DNA of 33,733 bases from Candidatus Dojkabacteria bacterium (GTDB lineage: Bacteria; Patescibacteriota; Dojkabacteria; GCA-002793355): NCBI GenBank assembly GCA_015489595.1, contig WFZK01000017.1, positions 1-33,733 of the forward strand. Direction: 5' to 3'. This document shows, in pieces, positions 25,878 through 33,733 of this stretch. The translations under genes and the position numbers were made by a program. Position 1 is the first letter of the stretch. Each line of letters begins with the position of its first letter. The notes under the pieces are model-generated. The model worked only from the letters and a program-made list of their open reading frames with translations, searched no databases and was not told where the DNA came from.

Positions 25878-27992
25878 CTACGACTGCGACTTACCACTCT
25901 CTAGTATCTTCTCGAGCACTTGAGCAGGCACCTTCTCATAGTGGGAGAACTCCATGTATTGGTCACCCCTACCTGAGGTGGCTGCTCTTAGCTTGTTGGC
26001 AAAATCGAATGTTTCTGATAGGGGTATTAAAGCCTTAATTACCTGAAGGCCCGCTCTCTCCTCCGTACCCGTAATCTGAGCTCTTTTACTGTGAAGCAAG
26101 CCTGTAACCTCACCCAAGTAGTCTTCTGGTACAACCACCTCAATCTTCATTATAGGTTCAAGAAGATAAGGGTTAGCCTTCTTAGCTGCCTCTTTAAAAG
26201 CTAATGAACCTGCTATCTTAAATGCCGCTTCTGAGGAGTCTACCTCATGGTACGAACCATCAAACACAGTTACTTTTACATCAACCACAGGATATCCTGC
26301 CACAACGCCTGATTGCATAGCCTCTTTGACTCCCTTCTCAACCGCAGGAATAAATTCATTCGGAATAGCTCCTCCTTTAATAGCATTAACAAACTCAAAT
26401 CCGGAACCACGAGGCAAGGGCTCTACCTTCAAGATCACATGCCCATACTGACCTCTACCACCGGTTTGCTTGATAAATTTCCCCTCCCCTTCAGCCTCTG
26501 AAGAGATAGTTTCTCTGTAAGCAACCTTAGGCTCACCTAGCTGAAACTTAACCCCGTATTCACGAGCGATTCTCTCTTTCCAGATCTGAAGATGGAACTG
26601 CCCCATGCCACCGATTATTGTCTGGCCGGTCTCATTATCCACCTTAAAACTAATTGTAGGATCCTCTAGCATAACTTTCTGAATAACATCTCCAAGCTTC
26701 TCTGCATCAGCTTTAGTTTCTGGAGTCACCGAAGCAAAAACCACTGGTTCAGCAAACTGAATCGACTCAAGCACAATAGGATGTTCAGGATCAGAAAGAG
26801 TATCGCCCGTTACACTATTTTTAAGCCCTACCAAACCGCCAATCTCACCTGCTCTAAGCTCCGGGGCCTCTTCTCTATGATCCGCGTGCATTAGAACCAC
26901 CCTACTTAATCTCTCTTTAATATTCTTAGTAGAATTCCACACATACGTGCCTGGCTTTATGACGCCAGAGTACACCCTTACGTAAGAAAGGGTACCTACG
27001 TGTACATCATTTACCACCTTAAAAATCAAAGCAGAGAAAGGCTCTGAGTCTAAAGGCTTGCGCTCAACCTCCTCCCCTGTCTTAGGATTTACGCCCTTTA
27101 CAGGCGGCAGATCAAGCGGAGAAGGTAGATACTCAACGATCATATCAAGCAGTAGCCTTACAACCGCAGTACGAGAGTCACCCCCAGCGATTGGGAAAAG
27201 CTTCCCTTCGATGACTGCTTTTCGCAGAACCCTTTTTAGCTCTTTAACTGGTATGTCCCGCCCTTCCAGAAAATCCTCCAAAAGCTTATCGTCGTGCTCC
27301 ACGATCTTCTCTACCAAAATATTGCGGTACTCTTCTACCTTATCTTTCATATCCTCTGGGATTTCACCCTCCGTAAGAGTAAGCTTCTCCTCTGGATCGT
27401 AAAAATAAGCCTTTCGGGTAAGAAGATCTACCACGCCGTGCAGATCGTGCTCTAAGCCAATAGGAAGTGTCACAGCCACCGCATTAGGACTTAACCTCTC
27501 TTTTATTGATTCTAAGCTTTTATAAAAATCACCACCGATCAAATTTAGCTTATTAACAAAACCGATCCTGGGGACATTATACTTATCAGCCTGCCTCCAT
27601 ACTGTCTCTGTTTGGGCCTGAACACCTACCTTACCATCAAAAATCACCACTGCTCCGTCTAAAACCCTCAAGGACCTTTCAACCTCTGCAGTAAAGTCAA
27701 CATGGCCTGGAGTATCGATAAGGTTGATCCTGTATTTTTCGCCCTCGTAATCCCAGAAACAGGTAGTAGCAGCAGCTACAATTGTAACACCCCTTTGCCT
27801 CTCTTCTGGCAGGTAATCCATGGTAGTGTTACCCTCGTCAACGTCTCCAACTTTATGTTGACGACCTGTAAAATAAAGAATTCGTTCTGTAGTGGTGGTT
27901 TTGCCCGCATCTATGTGGGCTATAATCCCAATATTTCGAAGCCTTTTTACGGGCACATGTGTGTAAGCAACCGTGTTTTTATCACCTGGCAT
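25878..27992 (-). CDS. fusA: Elongation factor G
   Basis: RNIGIIAHIDAGKTTTTERILYFTGRQHKVGDVDEGNTTMDYLPEERQRGVTIVAAATT. Confidence 0.98.
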   Translation of the reverse strand: MPGDKNTVAYTHVPVKRLRNIGIIAHIDAGKTTTTERILYFTGRQHKVGDVDEGNTTMDYLPEERQRGVTIVAAATTCFWDYEGEKYRINLIDTPGHVDFTAEVERSLRVLDGAVVIFDGKVGVQAQTETVWRQADKYNVPRIGFVNKLNLIGGDFYKSLESIKERLSPNAVAVTLPIGLEHDLHGVVDLLTRKAYFYDPEEKLTLTEGEIPEDMKDKVEEYRNILVEKIVEHDDKLLEDFLEGRDIPVKELKRVLRKAVIEGKLFPIAGGDSRTAVVRLLLDMIVEYLPSPLDLPPVKGVNPKTGEEVERKPLDSEPFSALIFKVVNDVHVGTLSYVRVYSGVIKPGTYVWNSTKNIKERLSRVVLMHADHREEAPELRAGEIGGLVGLKNSVTGDTLSDPEHPIVLESIQFAEPVVFASVTPETKADAEKLGDVIQKVMLEDPTISFKVDNETGQTIIGGMGQFHLQIWKERIAREYGVKFQLGEPKVAYRETISSEAEGEGKFIKQTGGRGQYGHVILKVEPLPRGSGFEFVNAIKGGAIPNEFIPAVEKGVKEAMQSGVVAGYPVVDVKVTVFDGSYHEVDSSEAAFKIAGSLAFKEAAKKANPYLLEPIMKIEVVVPEDYLGEVTGLLHSKRAQITGTEERAGLQVIKALIPLSETFDFANKLRAATSGRGDQYMEFSHYEKVPAQVLEKILESGKSQS

Positions 27993-28026
27993 CGCTATTT
28001 ATGGTAAGAATTTAAGCGTCACAGGG

Positions 28027-28055
28027 ATAATATCATAGAGGATGGTTAAACTCAA
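28027..28055 (-). promoter_or_regulatory. fusA promoter: -35 TTGAGT (28050-28055), 17-nt spacer, -10 TATTAT (28027-28032)
   Basis: Near-consensus hexamers about 35 nt upstream of the fusA ATG. Confidence 0.65.
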
Positions 28056-28137
28056 TGTTTTGGGGGGTGGGCTCTTTTTCATAGCGGAGCGAAGTCGCCT
28101 ATCTGCAGGGTCATTCGAATCAGCTCAGAGGGATGAA

Positions 28138-28181
28138 GGGGGCCGGGCAATATCCAAGAAATCGATTTTGCCCCTGCCCCC
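28138..28181. repeat. Imperfect hairpin element H6 (degenerate member of the H family)
   Basis: GGGGGCCGGGCAATATC...GATTTTGCCCCTGCCCCC; same architecture with two mismatches and a 1-nt gap. Confidence 0.6.
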
Positions 28182-28240
28182 TAATTGCCATTCTCCCGAC
28201 CGTTAATTATCCCACCAGCGGATAATCTTCCAAGACCGTG
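28181..28240. repeat. Flank F of element H6 (member A)
   Basis: CATTCTCCCGACCGTTAATTATCC matches CATTCTTCTGGCCGTTTTAAATCC at 29491 (17/24). Confidence 0.5.
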
Positions 28241-28301
28241 AAAGTGAAGTCTACATTGGAACATGATAGAAAGCGCAGCGTCCGCCCACTTTGCCCATGC
28301 C

Positions 28302-29375
28302 CTACCTTGACCACTTAGTCCTAAAATTAAACTTCACCTCGGGCATACAGTGATCCAAAAGATAAACATCCACATACCGAGCCCTCCAAGTTCCATGTCT
28401 TATATCATCAAAAGCTAAATCGATCTTTTTGCCTTTAATCGCTCCGCCTGTATCTTCTGCCTGACCAAATCCGTATCCTGGAACATATAGTGTAGTATGA
28501 AGTGGAATAACTTTAGGGTCGACTGCGATTATCCCACGAGTTAAATACTTCCCCGTAGCAGTCCAATGACTGCAGCCTTTACAGGTATGATCATATGAAG
28601 TGGCCCAAACCCTTAGCTTAGCGTAGTACTTAATCTTACGCCCGCCAATTACAACTTCTTTACAGACACGCTTTGTCCCTTTGTGAATAATTCTATCCTG
28701 CGGTTTTTTAACTATCTTCTCTGAGACTAACTTTGTGGACACTAATTCCCCATCTAAATAAAGTTTTCTGTAAACCAACTCCTTTAGCCCTTCTGAACCT
28801 GGCAAGACCACCTTAGTAGCACCGAATTCTAAATTAGGATCGTTAACTATCCTCTCATTATACGGAATCTTCTGATGTTTTGTTTCCACTACAATCTTCT
28901 TTAAAACCAACCTAATCACCATTCCATCAAGCAGATGTTCCTCAGGATCTGGATAAACGACGTAGTTACTCAAGTCAAACCCTAGACCGTAGGAGAGAAG
29001 ATCTTTTATATATCTAAAATTAGTAACGACCTTTCTCCGGGAGTTGACAGATACCACTTCTACACGCTTTAGCATAATGTCACGTTCTATAGGCTCTGGT
29101 CTAGAGATGTTAAGTTTCAACAATTCTTGCAATGAATACAAACGTACCGCCAAAAAAGCGCGATCTGAAGCTTTCTCCTGCTTGGCAAGTACCTTAACGA
29201 AGTCAAAATTAACTGAGGGTAATCTCCCTAAGATTATGAAAATTAAAAGCGCTATGAATATTATTAGCCCGACTCCTATTTTTATCACTGTCTTTGCCCT
29301 GCTTTCCTTCCCTTTGAACAGCTCTAGCCTAACTTTGCGTTCTCCCACACAAAACCGTACTATCTTATGGGGCAT
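28302..29375 (-). CDS. Membrane-anchored DUF348/G5/3D-domain protein (YabE-like cell wall protein)
   Basis: N-terminal TM; VEVVSVNSRRKVVTNFRYIKDLL; G5-like ...VSEKIVKKPQDRIIHKGTK; 3D domain VWATSYDHTCKG...TATGKYLTRGIIAVDPKVIPLHTTLYVPGYGFGQAEDTGGAIKGKKIDLAFDD. Confidence 0.85.
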   Translation of the reverse strand: MPHKIVRFCVGERKVRLELFKGKESRAKTVIKIGVGLIIFIALLIFIILGRLPSVNFDFVKVLAKQEKASDRAFLAVRLYSLQELLKLNISRPEPIERDIMLKRVEVVSVNSRRKVVTNFRYIKDLLSYGLGFDLSNYVVYPDPEEHLLDGMVIRLVLKKIVVETKHQKIPYNERIVNDPNLEFGATKVVLPGSEGLKELVYRKLYLDGELVSTKLVSEKIVKKPQDRIIHKGTKRVCKEVVIGGRKIKYYAKLRVWATSYDHTCKGCSHWTATGKYLTRGIIAVDPKVIPLHTTLYVPGYGFGQAEDTGGAIKGKKIDLAFDDIRHGTWRARYVDVYLLDHCMPEVKFNFRTKWSR

Positions 29376-29435
29376 AACGCCCCGTCCGTGTTTCTATTTT
29401 AACATATCAGAACACCAGAGCAAACTTGGCTAGTT

Positions 29436-29480
29436 GGGCCTGTGGCAAAAATCGGAAAAGTCGATTTTTGCCACAGGCCC
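29436..29480. repeat. Palindromic hairpin element H4 (19-bp perfect stem, 7-nt loop)
   Basis: GGGCCTGTGGCAAAAATCG-GAAAAGT-CGATTTTTGCCACAGGCCC. Confidence 0.95.
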
Positions 29481-29545
29481 CTAAGATTATCATTCTTCTG
29501 GCCGTTTTAAATCCTCCTGTTGACGAACGACTTCTCGCTACTCTG
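29481..29545. repeat. Flank F of element H4 (member C)
   Basis: CATTCTTCTGGCCGTTTTAAATCCTCC...ACTTC similar to 28189-28230. Confidence 0.5.
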
Positions 29546-29564
29546 AGTAGGATAACTTACTTTA

Positions 29565-29609
29565 GGGTGTGGGGCAAAATGCAGGATTAGCGCGTTTTGC
29601 CCCACACCC
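29565..29609. repeat. Palindromic hairpin element H5 (18 bp incl. one G-T, 9-nt loop)
   Basis: GGGTGTGGGGCAAAATGC-AGGATTAGC-GCGTTTTGCCCCACACCC. Confidence 0.9.
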
Positions 29610-29615
29610 CTAGTT

Positions 29616-29639
29616 AGGGCCCAAAACTAATTTTGCCCT
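29616..29639. repeat. Short degenerate hairpin related to the H family
   Basis: AGGGCCCAAAACTAATTTTGCCCT. Confidence 0.4.
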
Positions 29640-29723
29640 CTAATCTACTCAACGCTCCAGCCAACCAGAGGTTAATTGCCTGACACAAAAATAAACTACT
29701 TCCCCAGAAGCAAAACATCCTCT

Positions 29724-31694
29724 CTAGCCTATCCTTTCGATTAAATCCTCATCTATATCTTCGATGTAATTGGATGGCATTGAGGGGCTCCCATTTCGCA
29801 TAGTCGAATAGGTAATGTATAGATGTCGTTTAGCACGAGTAATTGCAACGTAAAAAAGTCTTCGCTCTTCTTGCATCTGAGCTGGATCATCAAAAGACCT
29901 GCTGTGAGGGAAAAGCCCCTCCTCTGCTCCCACAATAAACACAGTCTTAAACTCCAAACCCTTAGCTGCATGTACCGTCATTAGGTTTACCCTGCCTTTG
30001 CTATCTTCCCCGGCCTCTTTACTTGCCTGCTCCATCAGCGACACATCCTCTAAAAAGGCCTGCAATCCTTCCCGACCCTGGTACTTTTCTTTATCTGCTA
30101 CAGCTAAAAGCTCTTTTATGTTATCCAGTCTAGAATCAGCTTCTTCCTGGCTAGAAGATACCTTTCGTATCCAGTCGCTGTAACCTATTAGCTTAATTAA
30201 ATTTGTTATTAAAGTCTTTACGTCTTCATTATAAGTAGCTGCGATAAGTTTGCCTAACTTTTCAAAAAAGCTTCTGTACTTACCAAGCCACTTATCCTCA
30301 AGCATATTATCTAATATCCCCCTAAATTCCTTGCTTACAAACGTTAAAAGCAGATCAGGATCGTATGCATCAAGACTTAGGTACCAGATAAACTCTCCGA
30401 GCGAAAGATGAGCATTCTGCGCATATTCCCTAAACTTTTCAATCGTCTTGGCCCCTATCTTGCGCGCAGGTGTATTAATAACTCTGAGCAAACTTACCTC
30501 ATCTTTCAAATTGTTTAAAAACTTAAGATAAGCTAGGATATCTTTAATCTCCATACGCTGGTAAAATCCCACCCCACCAACTAATCTGTAAGGCACACCG
30601 AATCTTACAAAAACTTCCTCGAAAACCCGGGACAAAGCGTTCACTCTATAAAGAATCGCCACACTATCTAAGTCGTCTTTATAAGCCTCCAGCTGTTTTA
30701 GAACGAACAGAGCCTCTTCATAAGGAGACGAGGCTTCCACTACTTTTATCTTGTCCCCACCCTTAAGATCGGTCCAGAGGCGTTTCTCTATCCTGTTAGG
30801 ATTCTTAGAAATGACCTGATTTGCTGCCTCTAAAATTACCTCTGTGGATCTATAATTTCTTTCTAGCTTAATAATCTCATGCTCAGGAAAATCCTTTAAA
30901 AATCTCTGAATGTTCTCTATAGTGGCTCCCCTCCATGAATAAATTGACTGATCTTCGTCACCTACTACACAGATGTTTCTGTGCTCTCTTACGATCTTAT
31001 AAACGATCTGATACTGTAGAGTATTGGTATCTTGATACTCATCAACCAGGACGTATCTAAACCTATTGCTCACACCAGAGAGTACATAAGGATGCTGCTC
31101 AAAAAGCTGGAGGGTAAGCAGCAAAAGGTCTGAAAAATCCACTGCATTTAACGCCTTTAACCTCCGCTGATATTCCCGGTATACCTTCGAAACTATCTCG
31201 TCAAAATAATCTCCATACGAGTTCCTAAAATACGAATCCGGACCATAACCTGCAAGCTTCGCCTGAGTGATCTTCGATAGCACCGCCGAAGGTCTCACGG
31301 TCTGATCTACAAGGCCATCTTTGATAATGGCTTTAATAAGATTCTGCTGATCTTCAGCATCATAGATAGAAAAATTCCTATCTAACCCTATGTAGTGCCC
31401 ATATTTACGAAGAAGATATGCACCAAAAGCATGGAAAGTACCAACGAACATCCCTGATAGATCAACTCCTACAAGCTTTTTGATTCTCTCAGTCATCTCA
31501 GTTGCCGCTTTTTTGGTAAACGTTAGAGCTAAAATTTGATTCGGTTTGTAAAGATTCTGTTCTAAGAGATAGGCCACCTTATAGGTAATAACCCGAGTCT
31601 TTCCTGAACCTGCACCGGCTAATATAAGAAGGGGCCTATCAACCAGCTTTACAGCCTTAAGCTGCCGATCGTTAAGATGAGCTAAATCTAACAT
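29724..31694 (-). CDS. UvrD/PcrA-type ATP-dependent DNA helicase
   Basis: LNDRQLKAVKLVDRPLLILAGAGSGKTRVITYKVAYLL; VDEYQDTNTLQYQIV; VGDEDQSIYSWRGA; VNLMTVHAAKGLEFKTVFIVGAEEGLFPH; EERRLFYVAITRAKRHLYI. Confidence 0.97.
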   Translation of the reverse strand: MLDLAHLNDRQLKAVKLVDRPLLILAGAGSGKTRVITYKVAYLLEQNLYKPNQILALTFTKKAATEMTERIKKLVGVDLSGMFVGTFHAFGAYLLRKYGHYIGLDRNFSIYDAEDQQNLIKAIIKDGLVDQTVRPSAVLSKITQAKLAGYGPDSYFRNSYGDYFDEIVSKVYREYQRRLKALNAVDFSDLLLLTLQLFEQHPYVLSGVSNRFRYVLVDEYQDTNTLQYQIVYKIVREHRNICVVGDEDQSIYSWRGATIENIQRFLKDFPEHEIIKLERNYRSTEVILEAANQVISKNPNRIEKRLWTDLKGGDKIKVVEASSPYEEALFVLKQLEAYKDDLDSVAILYRVNALSRVFEEVFVRFGVPYRLVGGVGFYQRMEIKDILAYLKFLNNLKDEVSLLRVINTPARKIGAKTIEKFREYAQNAHLSLGEFIWYLSLDAYDPDLLLTFVSKEFRGILDNMLEDKWLGKYRSFFEKLGKLIAATYNEDVKTLITNLIKLIGYSDWIRKVSSSQEEADSRLDNIKELLAVADKEKYQGREGLQAFLEDVSLMEQASKEAGEDSKGRVNLMTVHAAKGLEFKTVFIVGAEEGLFPHSRSFDDPAQMQEERRLFYVAITRAKRHLYITYSTMRNGSPSMPSNYIEDIDEDLIERIG

Positions 31695-31713
31695 ACAAAA
31701 CTATACTGAAGAA

Positions 31714-32835
31714 CTACCTTATTCTACGAACAAACGGTCTATATACCCAACCCTTGTGACCATCCTTTGTCTCTATATATACCCACGCTCCTTCTTGCTT
31801 GTGCCACACCACTGTTTCTCCTGCATCTACTCTGAAGAGAACCTCACCTCTTAGCCCTGGAGTTTTACGCACGTTTGCATAATCTCCAACCTTAGGAACT
31901 ATACGAGCTAGTTTGTATCCATTATCCTTAACTTTAAATTTCACAGAAAATTCGCTTATCTGCCTCTCCCCTATCCTAATGGTAAATTTCGCAGAGTAGT
32001 CGCCAGGGACCAAGAACCTTCCTAGCTTAAAAGAAAAATCAAAAGTCTCGTCTTTAAAAACATAATGATCAGGGTTTGCCCAGCCTATGGTCTTTTCTGA
32101 AATCCAAGAAGAATCGTAAATATCGCCGCCACCTTTAGTTTTCACCACTGCAATCTTTACAAACTTACGGGAAGGCAAAGGAATCTCAGAAATATTCCTA
32201 ATCTTTAAGCTCACAACCTGGGGTTTGAGCTGATCAACCTGCTTCGCAAAAGAGACCTTCTCTAGTTTAAGCTGATATGGTCTCGCCTCAAGTCCTTTAT
32301 CAAAGGTTTTCAAGTCCTTACACTCATCACAGACAGTAACATTTACTAACTGGAACGTTCCATCAGAATTAAACTTAAGAGACGCCTTATACACCTTTGC
32401 GATGTAATACTTATCTATAAGCTCCTGAAGAAAAAGATCATTGCGAGCAAAGTAGCCCAATACAAAACCGCCATAACCATTAGGGAAAGATACATAAGGC
32501 AGAGTGTAATCTATGGTATCGCACGTGTGGTAGAAAAGCTTTTGGTTATAAACGCCATTAAACGGAGAATACTTAACTTTACGAATATACAGAAGCTCGT
32601 AAAGGATCTCTTTATTAGCCACATCGGCAGATACAGGTACTTGTGCTCTCTTATAGATATCAGACATATCTATTAATATTAGACCATAGTAAGGCCTAAA
32701 CAGCGACTTATTGGGCTGGCACTTCTTAAAATAATCGGCTACTTTCATGTATGTAAGGGCCTCTACTGGTTTAATAGTAGCAGCAAAAAATCCAAAGCCA
32801 AAAAACAACAGCACTGATAAAATAGCTCTCTTCAT
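31714..32835 (-). CDS. Secreted protein with C-terminal SH3-like domain
   Basis: Signal peptide-like N-term; C-term ARIVPKVGDYANVRKTPGLRGEVLFRVDAGETVVWHKQEGAWVYIETKDGHKGWVYRPFVRRIR. Confidence 0.75.
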   Translation of the reverse strand: MKRAILSVLLFFGFGFFAATIKPVEALTYMKVADYFKKCQPNKSLFRPYYGLILIDMSDIYKRAQVPVSADVANKEILYELLYIRKVKYSPFNGVYNQKLFYHTCDTIDYTLPYVSFPNGYGGFVLGYFARNDLFLQELIDKYYIAKVYKASLKFNSDGTFQLVNVTVCDECKDLKTFDKGLEARPYQLKLEKVSFAKQVDQLKPQVVSLKIRNISEIPLPSRKFVKIAVVKTKGGGDIYDSSWISEKTIGWANPDHYVFKDETFDFSFKLGRFLVPGDYSAKFTIRIGERQISEFSVKFKVKDNGYKLARIVPKVGDYANVRKTPGLRGEVLFRVDAGETVVWHKQEGAWVYIETKDGHKGWVYRPFVRRIR

Positions 32836-32844
32836 ATCTAAATG

Positions 32845-33726
32845 TTACCAGATCTTTGCAGCCACAACAAACAGGTATACCCTAACCGTAGCGGGTACTT
32901 TCTCTCCAATAGCATTAATGTAGACCTTGCTTCCAGAAAGCTCTGCTAAATATACGGGAACCAGATATTGCTCACCTTCTTTTATAACAGGAGCATATTT
33001 TAGCTTAAGCGCAAGAAGCTGTAGATTATCAGGCAGGGAACTAACATTTACAGTAGAAGCGCTAGGACACCCCTCCCGACTGCAAGAGAAGTTAAATCTT
33101 ACCCAACCTCCCCAATTAAGCCCACTGTTTAAGGCATAAGAGTATGCTTGAGAAGCTGAGAGTGCTTTATACAGAGCATAATCCTTCACCGCATACTTAA
33201 CTAGCACTCCAGTAACGCGATAAGTTTTACCCAAGCTTTCTTCAAAAAGCTGGATTTGTCCTGAGTTGGGAAAAATGATCTCTGGGTTTAAGGAGTCATC
33301 TTTGAAGATAACCTGCCTTACACGATCTTTGTTTATACTCTTCCCTGTTAATGAAAATGTATTTAGCTTAGGATTAAATGTAAGTGACATGTCTTGTGTA
33401 GGGCTTACATAATAGTAAGGGGTCTTCTTGGTAAGCCCGAAAGCTTTTACAACATCTTCAACAGAAACAGAGCGCCTTTCCACCTTATAGACTCGATAAT
33501 ACTCTGGGCTAGGATACTTTCTTATGGATAAGCCCCGCAATGCTGCCCTTAGAATCTGATCGGAAAAAAGCTTAATATATTCGTCTTTGTAAAAGCTAAT
33601 AGGTTGGAATTTGCCATAGGTATTTACTTTTTTATGGGTGAAAATAAATATCAGAACAATCGAAAGTACCAAAACTCCTATGAGCAGGGCTATTTTTTTG
33701 ATTCTACCTTTTCCCATCATGGGCAT
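32845..33726 (-). CDS. Single-TM N-terminally anchored extracytoplasmic protein, unknown function
   Basis: KKIALLIGVLVLSIVLIFIFTH then polar domain; no family recognised. Confidence 0.6.
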   Translation of the reverse strand: MPMMGKGRIKKIALLIGVLVLSIVLIFIFTHKKVNTYGKFQPISFYKDEYIKLFSDQILRAALRGLSIRKYPSPEYYRVYKVERRSVSVEDVVKAFGLTKKTPYYYVSPTQDMSLTFNPKLNTFSLTGKSINKDRVRQVIFKDDSLNPEIIFPNSGQIQLFEESLGKTYRVTGVLVKYAVKDYALYKALSASQAYSYALNSGLNWGGWVRFNFSCSREGCPSASTVNVSSLPDNLQLLALKLKYAPVIKEGEQYLVPVYLAELSGSKVYINAIGEKVPATVRVYLFVVAAKIW

Positions 33727-33733
33727 TTGCTTG

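Noticed and set aside
24480-27402. Plus-strand ORFs antisense to tuf and fusA (81-114 aa)
   Set aside because: Low-complexity Ser/Thr/Pro-rich frames expected opposite strongly biased genes; no motifs.
8651-29609. CRISPR array interpretation of the repeated hairpins
   Set aside because: Copies are dispersed over 21 kb, vary in stem sequence, and lack regular repeat-spacer periodicity; no cas genes.
31714-33726. Secretion or defence system from adjacent exported proteins
   Set aside because: Only a signal peptide/TM anchor and one SH3-like domain are recognisable; no ATPase, nuclease or assembly partners.

Overview
This 33.7 kb window is core-genome sequence from what looks like a Patescibacteria/CPR-type bacterium. 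That placement is inferred from the lack of rpmD (L30) between rpsE and rplO, the compact overlapping genes, and the protein divergence. The backbone is a minus-strand run of translation genes: fusA, tuf, the S10-spc cluster ending in secY, and, about 6 kb away, the alpha-type cluster infA-rpmJ-rpsM-rpsK-rpsD-rpoA-rplQ-rplM-rpsI. Other genes include miaB (5' part only), rnpB, queA, a wHTH/nucleotidyltransferase-like regulator, a ComM-like protein without a recognisable ATPase core, a 2H phosphoesterase, tRNA-Glu(CUC), an L,D-transpeptidase, greA, a CAP-domain protein, HU, RNase Y, adk, a G5/3D-domain protein, a UvrD/PcrA helicase and two exported or anchored proteins. I see no CRISPR array, defence island, prophage or biosynthetic cluster. 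The less ordinary signals are structural: (1) a family of long, nearly perfect, covarying intergenic hairpins with a shared GCAAAAATCG core and related flanks; (2) a candidate structured RNA at the 5' end of the rny transcript, whose G-U wobbles fit the rny strand only; (3) a very compact RNase P RNA apparently lacking P15-P17, beside a tRNA gene without encoded CCA; (4) a degenerate ComM pseudo-ATPase with a perfect 12-bp hairpin inside its coding sequence; (5) a terminator-like hairpin 23 nt upstream of rpsJ, so S10-spc expression may depend on readthrough from tuf; (6) a candidate autoregulatory operator on a leaderless promoter.
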